From NCBI GenBank assembly GCA_016870695.1, contig VGAV01000173.1, positions 1 to 5,761 of the forward strand: a DNA stretch of 5,761 nucleotides, in the 5' to 3' direction. The notes beneath the pieces are model-generated. The model was not told the origin of the DNA. It made no database searches and saw nothing but the letters and a program-made list of their open reading frames with translations. This stretch comes from Actinomycetota bacterium (GTDB taxonomy: Bacteria; Actinomycetota; Actinomycetes; Actinomycetales; Microbacteriaceae). Below, one piece after another: positions 1-5,633 of this stretch. A program made the position numbers and the translations under genes. The stretch's first letter is position 1, and each line of letters begins with the position of its first letter.

Positions 1-1
1 C

Positions 2-811
2 GGCCTGCTCGACATGATCGCCAAGCTCGTCACCACCTACGAGCCGACCCGGCTCGTCGCGTGCTGGGACGACGACTGGCGGCCCGCCTGGCGGGTCGAG
101 CTGCTCCCCAGCTACAAGACGCACCGCGTCGCGGAGGCCGTCGCGACCGCGCCCGACGTGGAGGTCGTGCCCGACCCGTTGGAGGCGCAGATCCCGCTCA
201 TCCGCGAGGCGCTCGGCGTCCTCGGCATCCCCGTCGTCGGCGCGGCCGAGCACGAGGCCGACGATGTCATCGGCACCCTGGCCACCCGCGCGACGGTGCC
301 CGTCGACATCGTCACCGGCGATCGTGACCTCTTCCAGCTCGTCGACGACGAGCGCGATGTCCGCATCATCTATACCGCCCGCGGCATGAGCAATCTCGAA
401 GTGGTGACCGACGCGACCGTCGTCGCCAAGTACGGCGTGCACGCGGCCCAGTACGCCGACTTCGCGGTGCTGCGCGGCGACCCGTCGGACGGCCTGCCCG
501 GCGTCTCCGGCATCGGGGAGAAGTCCGCCGCGGCGCTCCTCACCGCGCACGGCGACCTCGCCGGCATCGCCTCCGCCGTCGAGGACGGCACGGGCGGCAC
601 CCCCGCCCAGCGCGCGAAGATCCTCGCCGCCAACGACTACCTCGCCAAGGCCCCGGCCGTGGTGCGGGTCGTCCGCGACCTCGCCCTCCCGGACCACGAC
701 GACGTCCTCCGTCCCCTCGACGAGGAAGCGGCCGCCCGCGCCACCGACCTCGCTACACGATGGAACCTCGGCTCGTCGATGACCCGCGCCGTGGCCGCCC
801 TCGCGCGCTGA
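2..811 (+). CDS. 5'-3' exonuclease (Pol I N-terminal/FEN type), 5'-truncated by the window edge
   Basis: This is a stand-alone structure-specific 5'-3' exonuclease, the family related to the N-terminal domain of DNA polymerase I, which removes flaps and RNA primers from DNA. The reading frame is open to the left edge: codons for GLLD precede the ATG at position 14, and family members continue upstream with the first catalytic Asp. That ATG is therefore internal, and I estimate about 35 residues are missing. Counting that Met as 1, metal-site motifs are EADD (81-84), TGDRD (101-105) and GDPSD (155-159). A helix-hairpin-helix follows at about 160-175 (LPGVSGIGEKSA). The helical-arch region has basic residues around R27, K35 and R38. 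The visible 269 residues cover the rest of a protein usually near 300. No polymerase domain follows, since the stop is at 809-811. It converges on the PHP gene. Its cellular role, such as Okazaki or repair processing, is inferred from the family. Confidence 0.93.
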   Translation, partial: GLLDMIAKLVTTYEPTRLVACWDDDWRPAWRVELLPSYKTHRVAEAVATAPDVEVVPDPLEAQIPLIREALGVLGIPVVGAAEHEADDVIGTLATRATVPVDIVTGDRDLFQLVDDERDVRIIYTARGMSNLEVVTDATVVAKYGVHAAQYADFAVLRGDPSDGLPGVSGIGEKSAAALLTAHGDLAGIASAVEDGTGGTPAQRAKILAANDYLAKAPAVVRVVRDLALPDHDDVLRPLDEEAAARATDLATRWNLGSSMTRAVAALAR

Positions 812-861
812 CACCCGCACCGGCCCGAACCGTCGCGACCCTCTCACCGTTCGCGGGTGAG
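812..861. terminator. possible convergent terminator between exonuclease and PHP genes
   Basis: The two genes converge with only 32 bp between their stop codons. An inverted repeat CACCCGC (812-818) / GCGGGTG (853-859) encloses the gap. A tighter alternative hairpin, CTCACC (843-848) / GGTGAG (856-861) with a 7-base loop, overlaps the PHP stop codon. The two structures exclude each other. No T-run follows on either strand, so this is not a classical intrinsic terminator, and in such GC-rich DNA short stems arise easily. Confidence 0.25.
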
Positions 862-1836
862 CCACTCCCGCAGACGCGCCAGGCCCCACGTCGTCACGAT
901 GCGCTCGGCGGGGACGCCCGCCGCCTCGGCGCGAGCCGCTCCATAGTCCAGCAGCGAGAGCTGTCCGGGCGCGTGCGCGTCGGAGTCGATGGAGAAGAGG
1001 CATCCCTCCTCCAGCGCGATGGCGAGCAGGTCGTCCGGCGGGTCCTGACGCTCCGGCCGCGAATTGATCTCGACCGCCACCCCCGAGGCCGCGCAGGCGG
1101 CGAAGACCGCCCGGGCGTCGAACTCCGACGGCGGACGCGTTCCCCGCGACCCTTCGACCAGGCGTCCGGTGACGTGTCCGAGCACGTCGACGCGGGGGTC
1201 CTGGGCGGCGGCCACCAGACGCCTCGTCATCGGCCCGCGCTCCATGCGCAGCTTGGAATGGACGGATGCCACGACCACGTCGAGCGCGTGGAGCAGCTCG
1301 TCCTCCTGGTCGAGCGCGCCGTCGTCGAGGATGTCGACCTCGATCCCCGTGAGGAGCGTGAACCCGTCGGACGACAGGCCGCGGACGACCTCCATCTGCG
1401 CGCGCAGCCGCTCCGGCGACAGCCCGTTCGCGACCGTGAGGCGCGGCGAGTGGTCGGTCAGCGCGAGGTAGTCGTGACCGAGCCGCCGCGCCGCGTCGAC
1501 CATGGTCTCGATCGGGGTGAGACCGTCGGACCACTCGCTATGGCTGTGGAGGTCGCCGCGCAGACGCCCGCGGAGCTCGCCCCCCGCGATGAGACCAGCC
1601 TCCTCCCGCAGCGTCGCCAGGCGGTCGGGGACCTCGCCCGCCAGCGCCTGCTGGATGACCGCGAAGGTGGAGGCGCCGATCCCCGGCCGCCGCTGCAACG
1701 CCGGGTCGCGCAGCGCCGCGTCGTCGAGCCCCTCGATTGCGGCGGCCGCCGTGCGGAACGCCTTCGACTTGTAGCGCGAGGACCGCTCCCGCTCGAGCAG
1801 GTACGCGATCTCGGTGAGCGCGTCGAGCGGGTGCAC
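844..1836 (-). CDS. PHP-domain metal-dependent phosphoesterase with PolX-like helix-hairpin-helix N-terminus
   Basis: This is a 330-residue PHP (polymerase and histidinol phosphatase) protein. The putative metal ligands are all present: H97 and H99 (DLHSHS), D104, H129 (TDHS), E166, H193 (SVHSK), H221 (LGHVTGR), D286 and H288 (DSDAH). The first 85 residues resemble the N-terminal 8-kDa/HhH region of family X polymerases, with a basic helix (RYKSKAFRTAAAAIEGL, 21-37) and a PGIG hairpin at 51-54. The palm polymerase domain of bacterial PolX is absent; HhH leads almost directly to PHP. A DNA-directed phosphoesterase or nuclease role is inferred, and a small-molecule phosphatase is possible. The start is GTG at 1836: an in-frame stop (that of trpD) lies one codon upstream, so no longer form exists. 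The Shine-Dalgarno is weak (GGCGGG, 7 bases upstream), suggesting reinitiation after trpD translation. Confidence 0.88.
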   Translation of the reverse strand: MHPLDALTEIAYLLERERSSRYKSKAFRTAAAAIEGLDDAALRDPALQRRPGIGASTFAVIQQALAGEVPDRLATLREEAGLIAGGELRGRLRGDLHSHSEWSDGLTPIETMVDAARRLGHDYLALTDHSPRLTVANGLSPERLRAQMEVVRGLSSDGFTLLTGIEVDILDDGALDQEDELLHALDVVVASVHSKLRMERGPMTRRLVAAAQDPRVDVLGHVTGRLVEGSRGTRPPSEFDARAVFAACAASGVAVEINSRPERQDPPDDLLAIALEEGCLFSIDSDAHAPGQLSLLDYGAARAEAAGVPAERIVTTWGLARLREWLTRER

Positions 1837-1839
1837 GGG

Positions 1840-2901
1840 TCAGCCCGCCAATGCGCGGGTGGTGTCCACCCAGTCGTCGAGCTTGGCCGCGGCGCGGCCG
1901 TCGTCCACCGCCGCCGCGGCATCCGTCATCGCCTCGGCGAGACGTTCGAGGATCGGCCGCTGGACCTCGCCGGCGTCCTGGAAGAGGCGGTACGACACGA
2001 GGCCGGCGGCGGCGTTCAGCAGCACGATGTCGCGGACCGGTCCCTCCTCGCCGGCGAGCACCCGGCGGACGACCGCCGCGTTGTGGTCGGGCTGGCCGCC
2101 CAGCAGGTCGTCGATGTCGGCGAGGGGGATGCCGAGATCGCGGGGGTCCAGGTCGTGCTCGTGCACGTCGCCGCGGCTGATCTCCCACAGCCGGCTGTGG
2201 CCGGTCGTGGTGAGCTCGTCGAGCCCGTCGTCGCCGCGGAAGACGAGCGCCGTCGCCCCGCGGGTGCGGAACACGCCGGTGATGAGGGGGACGCGGTCGA
2301 GGTGCGCGACGCCCACGGCGTTCGCCTCGGCCCGGGCCGGGTTGCACAGCGGGCCGAGGAAGTTGAAGACGGTCGGCACCCCCAGCTCGGCGCGCGTGGG
2401 ACCCGCGTGCCGGAACCCCGGGTGGAAGGCGGCCGCGAACGCGAAGGTGATGCCCGTGCGCGCCAGGGTCTCCGCGACCTGGTCGGGGTCGAGGGTCAGC
2501 GCGATCCCGAGGGACGACAGGACGTCCGAGGACCCGGACGACGAGCTGGCCGCCTTGTTGCCGTGCTTGACGACCGGGACGCCGGTGGATGCCGCTACGA
2601 CGGCTGCCATCGTGGAGACGTTCACGGTGCCGTATCGGTCCCCGCCGGTGCCCACGATGTCGAGGACGTCCGCCTGCACGGGGAGCGGCAGGGCCGCCTC
2701 GAGGATGGCGTCGCGGAACCCGACGATCTCCTCGACGGTCTCCCCCTTGGCGCGCAGCGCGACGAGGAAGCCGGCCAGTTGGGAGGGGGTCGCCTGGCCC
2801 GCCATCACCTGGCGCATCGCCCAGGTGGACTCCGACACGCTGAGGTCGCGCCCGGCGAGGAGCGAGGTGAGCAGATCGGGCCAGGTGAAGCGTTCCGCCA
2901 T
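1840..2901 (-). CDS. trpD: anthranilate phosphoribosyltransferase
   Basis: TrpD transfers the phosphoribosyl group of PRPP to anthranilate, the second step from chorismate to tryptophan, in the cytoplasm. Counting from the ATG at 2901 (353 residues), the family motifs are the PRPP-binding GTGGD (84-88), NVST (94-97), KHGN (112-115), the anthranilate-side stretch HPGFRHAGPTRAELG (160-174), FNFLGPLCNP (179-188) and the metal-binding DGLDE (225-229). The length is normal. A GTG at 2907 would add two residues, but AAGGA lies only 2 bases from it and 8 bases from the ATG, so the ATG is preferred. No other trp gene is visible; a solitary trpD divergent from ctaE is also the mycobacterial arrangement. 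It probably shares a transcript with the PHP gene, which starts three bases after its stop. Confidence 0.96.
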   Translation of the reverse strand: MAERFTWPDLLTSLLAGRDLSVSESTWAMRQVMAGQATPSQLAGFLVALRAKGETVEEIVGFRDAILEAALPLPVQADVLDIVGTGGDRYGTVNVSTMAAVVAASTGVPVVKHGNKAASSSSGSSDVLSSLGIALTLDPDQVAETLARTGITFAFAAAFHPGFRHAGPTRAELGVPTVFNFLGPLCNPARAEANAVGVAHLDRVPLITGVFRTRGATALVFRGDDGLDELTTTGHSRLWEISRGDVHEHDLDPRDLGIPLADIDDLLGGQPDHNAAVVRRVLAGEEGPVRDIVLLNAAAGLVSYRLFQDAGEVQRPILERLAEAMTDAAAAVDDGRAAAKLDDWVDTTRALAG

Positions 2902-2909
2902 GCTCACGA

Positions 2910-2914
2910 TCCTT
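2910..2914 (-). promoter_or_regulatory. trpD ribosome binding site that decides the start codon
   Basis: On the minus strand the sequence reads GTGGAAGGATCGTGAGCATG. AAGGA is 8 bases from the ATG at 2901 but only 2 bases from the GTG at 2907. The normal spacing of 5-9 bases therefore selects the ATG. Confidence 0.6.
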
Positions 2915-2963
2915 CCACACCGTGTCGTGCGAACATGTGCGCGGATTCGCCGAAGGGGGACCG

Positions 2964-2990
2964 ACCGGGAACACCGGGCGCACCGGGGAT
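2964..2990. repeat. three tandem 9-bp units beginning ACCGGG
   Basis: ACCGGGAAC, ACCGGGCGC and ACCGGGGAT follow one another without a gap; the first six bases are identical and the last three vary. The repeat lies in the divergent region, about 60-90 bases upstream of the trpD start and about 95-120 bases upstream of ctaE. The 9-bp period does not match one helical turn. Function is unknown, and it may be simple slippage. Confidence 0.6.
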
Positions 2991-3002
2991 TCCTTGAGGA
3001 CT

Positions 3003-3018
3003 CTGAGGTTTCCCTAAG
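3003..3018. promoter_or_regulatory. imperfect palindrome, possible operator
   Basis: CTGAGG-TTTC-CCTAAG forms a 16-bp inverted repeat with one mismatch in six pairs. A second TGAGG half-site lies 9 bp to the left (2995-2999). It sits about 70-80 bp upstream of the ctaE start. It looks like a possible dimeric regulator site but matches no consensus I can name with confidence. Confidence 0.3.
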
Positions 3019-3028
3019 TCTCGACGTT

Positions 3029-3058
3029 GGAATATCGACAGGTTCGGATGGGAATATC
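3029..3058 (+). repeat. direct repeat GGAATATC x2, 22 bp apart
   Basis: Two identical GGAATATC octamers occupy 3029-3036 and 3051-3058, with starts 22 bp apart, close to two helical turns. The second copy falls where the -35 element would be if the -10 is at 3075-3080. The octamers could be activator sites or a non-standard -35; this is inference. Confidence 0.45.
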
Positions 3059-3074
3059 CGTCCCGGGGATCGCG

Positions 3075-3080
3075 CATAAT
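3075..3080 (+). promoter_or_regulatory. candidate -10 element of the ctaE-qcrCAB operon
   Basis: CATAAT matches five of six bases of TATAAT in otherwise GC-rich DNA. With the final T at -7, transcription would start at 3087, which is the GTG codon directly after the ATG at 3084. That geometry implies a leaderless or almost leaderless mRNA. No TTGACA-like -35 is present at the usual distance; the spot holds GGAATATC instead. Confidence 0.4.
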
Positions 3081-3083
3081 GGG

Positions 3084-3713
3084 ATGGTGACGACCCCAGC
3101 GACGTATTCCCAGGCCGTGCGTGCCGTCAAGCGGCCCGATCCGGTCGCTGTCGGCACCATCGTGTGGCTGGGCAGCGAAGTCATGTTCTTCGCCGGCCTC
3201 TTCGCCATCTACTTCACGCTGCGCAGCACCTCCGCGGGGCTGTGGGCGGAGGAGACCCAGCTGCTGAACGTGCCGTTCGCGCTCGTCAACACGATCATCC
3301 TCGTGCTCTCCTCGGTCACCTGCCAGATGGGCGTGTTCGCCGCCGAGCGGTACCAGCCGTACCGCACCGGTCGCGGCATCCGCCGGTGGGGCATGGTCGA
3401 GTGGTTCTACGTGAGCTTCTTCCTCGGCGCGATCTTCGTGTCGGGCCAGGTCTGGGAGTACGCGACACTCGTCGCGGAGGGCCTGTCGATCTCCACCAAC
3501 CCCTACGCGTCCGCGTTCTACCTGACGACCGGCTTCCACGCCCTGCACGTCACCGGTGGACTCATCGCCTTTCTCCTGGTGATCGGCCGCGCCTACGCCG
3601 TGAAGAACTTCGGCCGCAAAGAGATGACCACCGCCATCGTCGTGTCCTACTACTGGCACTTCGTCGACGTCGTGTGGATCGCCCTCTTCGCCGTCATCTA
3701 CTTCCTCAAGTAA
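3084..3713 (+). CDS. ctaE: cytochrome c oxidase (aa3-type) subunit III
   Basis: CtaE is the haem- and copper-free subunit III of the aa3 oxidase, supporting the catalytic subunit in the plasma membrane. Counted from the ATG (209 residues), five hydrophobic helices lie near 22-45, 63-86, 104-130, 142-170 and 184-207. This fits the short actinobacterial form, which lacks the first two helices of the seven-helix mitochondrial protein. Recognisable stretches are [17 protein letters not shown] (28-44, with conserved E32), [10 protein letters not shown] (150-159) and [10 protein letters not shown] (189-198). The start is uncertain: ATG 3084 or GTG 3087, neither with a clear Shine-Dalgarno, or an in-frame ATG at 3048 adding 12 residues behind a weak AGG. 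I chose 3084 because the protein then has a family-like short N-terminus and the upstream -10 candidate sits just before it. It is first in the operon with qcrC, 12 bp downstream. Confidence 0.95.
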   Translation: MVTTPATYSQAVRAVKRPDPVAVGTIVWLGSEVMFFAGLFAIYFTLRSTSAGLWAEETQLLNVPFALVNTIILVLSSVTCQMGVFAAERYQPYRTGRGIRRWGMVEWFYVSFFLGAIFVSGQVWEYATLVAEGLSISTNPYASAFYLTTGFHALHVTGGLIAFLLVIGRAYAVKNFGRKEMTTAIVVSYYWHFVDVVWIALFAVIYFLK

Positions 3714-3725
3714 GAGAGCTGCACC

Positions 3726-4535
3726 ATGGCACGAGAGAAGAACAAGCGCCGCGCATCCGGACGCCGCAGTCCCCTGGCCGCCGCCGCCCTCATCGGCATC
3801 GGCCTGCTGCTGACCGGTGGCATCTACGCCGGCGCGACGGCCGCAATGGCGGCATCCGATGTCCCCGAGTCGCAGTCCACCTCCGCCACCGCGGTCGAGG
3901 ACGGCGAGAAGCTGTTCCAGGCGAACTGCGCCACCTGCCACGGCCTGGACCTGCAGGGCTCCGACCAGGGCCCGTCGCTCTTCGGCGTCGGTGAGCTGTC
4001 GGTGCACTTCCAGGTGTCGACCGGACGCATGCCGCTGCAGGCGCAGGGACCCCAGGCCCCCGTCAAGCCGGTGCAGTTCACCGAGGAGCAGATCAACGCC
4101 CTCGCCGCGTACGTCCAGGCGTCGGCCCCCGGCCCCGCCTACCCGTCGGCCGAGCTGCTCGACGGCGAAGGCGACGTCTCGCACGGCGCCGAGTTGTTCC
4201 GCATCAACTGCGCGATGTGCCACAACGTCGCCGGTGCCGGTGGCGCGCTCACCGAGGGCAAGTGGGCCCCCGGGCTGCACGAGACGAGCGGTCTCAACAT
4301 CTACGCCGCGATGGTCACCGGCCCGCAGAACATGCCGGTCTTCAACGACCTGAACCTGACGCCCGAAGACAAGCGCGACGTCATCTCCTACCTGATGTTC
4401 CTCCAGAAGTCCGAGTCCCCCGGCGGGTTCTCGCTCGGATCTCTCGGACCGGTTTCTGAGGGTCTTTTCATCTGGATCTTCGGCATCGGGGCACTCATCG
4501 CCCTCACCGTGTGGATCACGGCGAAGTCCAACTGA
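3726..4535 (+). CDS. qcrC: dihaem cytochrome c subunit of the menaquinol-cytochrome c reductase
   Basis: QcrC carries electrons from the Rieske centre to the Cu-A site of the aa3 oxidase, replacing a soluble cytochrome c in the bc1-aa3 supercomplex. The 269-residue protein has a basic N-terminus (KNKRRASGRR) followed by a hydrophobic signal-anchor at about 16-43. Two exported cytochrome c domains follow, with haem motifs CATCH (68-72) and CAMCH (162-166). Likely axial methionines are M102 (GRMPL) and M203 (NMPVF). A C-terminal membrane helix spans about 245-266 and ends with a short positive tail. Two haem motifs and two hydrophobic ends are the hallmark of actinobacterial QcrC. The ATG is preceded by a weak GAGAG at 3714-3718, 7 bases upstream. 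It lies 12 bp after ctaE and 39 bp before qcrA, clearly in the same operon. Haem attachment needs cytochrome c maturation proteins encoded elsewhere. Confidence 0.97.
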   Translation: MAREKNKRRASGRRSPLAAAALIGIGLLLTGGIYAGATAAMAASDVPESQSTSATAVEDGEKLFQANCATCHGLDLQGSDQGPSLFGVGELSVHFQVSTGRMPLQAQGPQAPVKPVQFTEEQINALAAYVQASAPGPAYPSAELLDGEGDVSHGAELFRINCAMCHNVAGAGGALTEGKWAPGLHETSGLNIYAAMVTGPQNMPVFNDLNLTPEDKRDVISYLMFLQKSESPGGFSLGSLGPVSEGLFIWIFGIGALIALTVWITAKSN

Positions 4536-4536
4536 T

Positions 4537-4550
4537 CGTCGTCACCGACG
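4537..4550 (+). other. short inverted repeat in the qcrC-qcrA gap
   Basis: CGTCG (4537-4541) and CGACG (4546-4550) flank a 4-base loop two bases after the qcrC stop. It could form a small mRNA hairpin, perhaps affecting processing between the two genes. At five base pairs it may be chance, and there is no T-run, so it is not a terminator. Confidence 0.2.
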
Positions 4551-4574
4551 CAACGTAAACGTACGAGGAGCACC

Positions 4575-5633
4575 ATGGCACACGAGGAAGACGCACTCGA
4601 GCACGGAAGGGCTTCGTGGAAGCCCTCCGCCGGGCTCGCCGTCGCGGTTCCCGACTCCGTGGAGAACCCGGGCCTGCCGCCGCACCGTCACCGTGCGACG
4701 GACCAGGACCCGCAGACGATGAAGCGCGCCGTTCGCACGGTCTACACGCTGTTCTACGTCTCGGTCGCCGCGAGCATCTGGGCGAGCATCGCCTACATGA
4801 TCTTCCCGATCGAGTCGGGCGCGCTGATCGACATCCGCTACAACAACCTGTTCATCGGACTCGGCATCGCCTTCGCGCTGCTGGCCATCGGCATCGGCGC
4901 GATCCACTGGTCGAAGTCGGTCATGTCCGACAAGGAGTACATCGAGGACCGCCACGCCACGCGTGGGCAGGATACGACCCGCGAAGCCGCGGTGAACGTG
5001 TTCGTCGAGGCCGACAAGGACTCCGGCTTCGGTCGTCGCGAGATCATCCGCAACTCGCTCTTCGCCGCCCTGGCCGCCTCGGTCATCCCCGGCATCACCC
5101 TGTTCCGCGGCCTCGCGCCGCAGGACCAGAACCCGGTCGCGCTCCTCAGCCACACCATGTGGGAGGAGGGCATGCGCCTGGCGCACGACCCCTCGGGCCG
5201 TGCCATCCGCGCCGCGGACGTCACCCTCGGCTCGGCCTTCCACGTCATCCCCGAGGAGCTCGCGGGCCTCGGTCACGACGAGGGCTACCTCGAGGAGAAG
5301 GCCAAGGCGATCGTGCTGCTCATGCGTCTGCAGCCCGAGCAGCTCAACCCCGAGACCAACAACCTCGACTGGTCGTACGACGGCATCGTCGCGTACTCCA
5401 AGGTCTGCACGCACGTCGGGTGCCCCGTCGCCCTGTACGAGCAGCAGACCCACCACCTTCTGTGCCCGTGCCACCAGTCGCAGTTCGACGTCGCGAATGG
5501 TGCGGCCGTCATCTTCGGCCCGGCCGCCCGTCCCCTGCCGCAGCTCCCCATCACCGTCGACGCCGAGGGCTACCTCGTCGCGAAGGGTGACTTCCAGGAG
5601 CCCGTCGGCCCCAGCTTCTGGGAGCGCTCATGA
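4575..5633 (+). CDS. qcrA: Rieske iron-sulfur subunit of the menaquinol-cytochrome c reductase
   Basis: QcrA takes an electron from menaquinol through its [2Fe-2S] cluster and passes it to QcrC. The 352-residue protein has a hydrophilic N-terminus, two membrane helices (about 55-77 and 91-112), a cytoplasmic loop, then a twin-arginine motif (GRREIIR, RR at 154-155) before a third helix (about 160-180). The exported Rieske domain carries CTHVGC (278-283) and CPCH (297-300). By homology the cluster ligands are C278, H280, C297 and H300, with a C283-C299 disulfide. The loop usually GPAPRPL reads GPAARPL here. The three-helix, Tat-motif design matches actinobacterial Rieske proteins, where Sec inserts the first two helices and Tat moves the folded domain. 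The start ATG has a good GAGGAG (4565-4570). Its stop overlaps the qcrB start by 4 bp. Confidence 0.97.
   Translation: MAHEEDALEHGRASWKPSAGLAVAVPDSVENPGLPPHRHRATDQDPQTMKRAVRTVYTLFYVSVAASIWASIAYMIFPIESGALIDIRYNNLFIGLGIAFALLAIGIGAIHWSKSVMSDKEYIEDRHATRGQDTTREAAVNVFVEADKDSGFGRREIIRNSLFAALAASVIPGITLFRGLAPQDQNPVALLSHTMWEEGMRLAHDPSGRAIRAADVTLGSAFHVIPEELAGLGHDEGYLEEKAKAIVLLMRLQPEQLNPETNNLDWSYDGIVAYSKVCTHVGCPVALYEQQTHHLLCPCHQSQFDVANGAAVIFGPAARPLPQLPITVDAEGYLVAKGDFQEPVGPSFWERS

Larger units (their letters stand above)
2902..3083. promoter_or_regulatory. divergent control region between trpD and the ctaE-qcrCAB operon
   Basis: These 182 bp carry the leaders and promoters of trpD (leftward) and the respiratory operon (rightward). 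Compared with the flanking genes there are local AT-richer patches, mainly at 2991-3058 and 3075-3080. The region holds, from left to right, an imperfect palindrome (2929-2942, GCGAACATGTGCGC, 6 of 7 pairs), three 9-bp repeats (2964-2990), a second imperfect palindrome (3003-3018), two copies of GGAATATC (3029 and 3051) and a CATAAT -10-like hexamer (3075-3080). I could not identify a convincing trpD promoter on the minus strand. No small gene with a ribosome binding site is evident. Confidence 0.65.

Noticed and set aside
2929..2942. GCGAACATGTGCGC as a LexA/SOS box upstream of trpD
   Set aside because: The left half resembles CGAAC, but the right half lacks GTTCG. It is only an imperfect palindrome, and trpD is not a known SOS gene.
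1538..2983. 481-codon minus-strand frame overlapping trpD and the PHP gene
   Set aside because: It is on the same strand but another frame. The Arg/Pro/Gly-rich translation is a frame-shifted shadow of trpD.
2964..2996. Collagen-like GxPGxPGxP peptide encoded by the 9-bp repeat
   Set aside because: The Gly-Pro pattern is only the translation of a 9-bp GC-rich repeat within shadow frames; no ribosome binding site or proper gene surrounds it.
760..2997. Very long open frame of 745 codons on the plus strand
   Set aside because: It is antisense to the PHP gene and trpD, both with full family motifs. Its translation is Arg/Gly/Asp-rich with no domain, as expected from codon-position GC bias in high-GC DNA.
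3027..3083. N-terminal extension of CtaE from TTG 3027 or ATG 3048
   Set aside because: The added residues (such as [12 protein letters not shown]) are not typical of the family, the Shine-Dalgarno is weak, and the region carries promoter-like sequence. It is not fully excluded.
2904..4280. 458-codon minus-strand frame across ctaE and qcrC
   Set aside because: It is antisense to two well-supported genes, with low-complexity Gly/Asp/Glu/Val-rich sequence and no recognisable motif.
4542..5474. 310-codon minus-strand frame under qcrA
   Set aside because: It is a shadow of the Rieske gene; composition is Asp/Arg/Val-rich and no start signal is seen.
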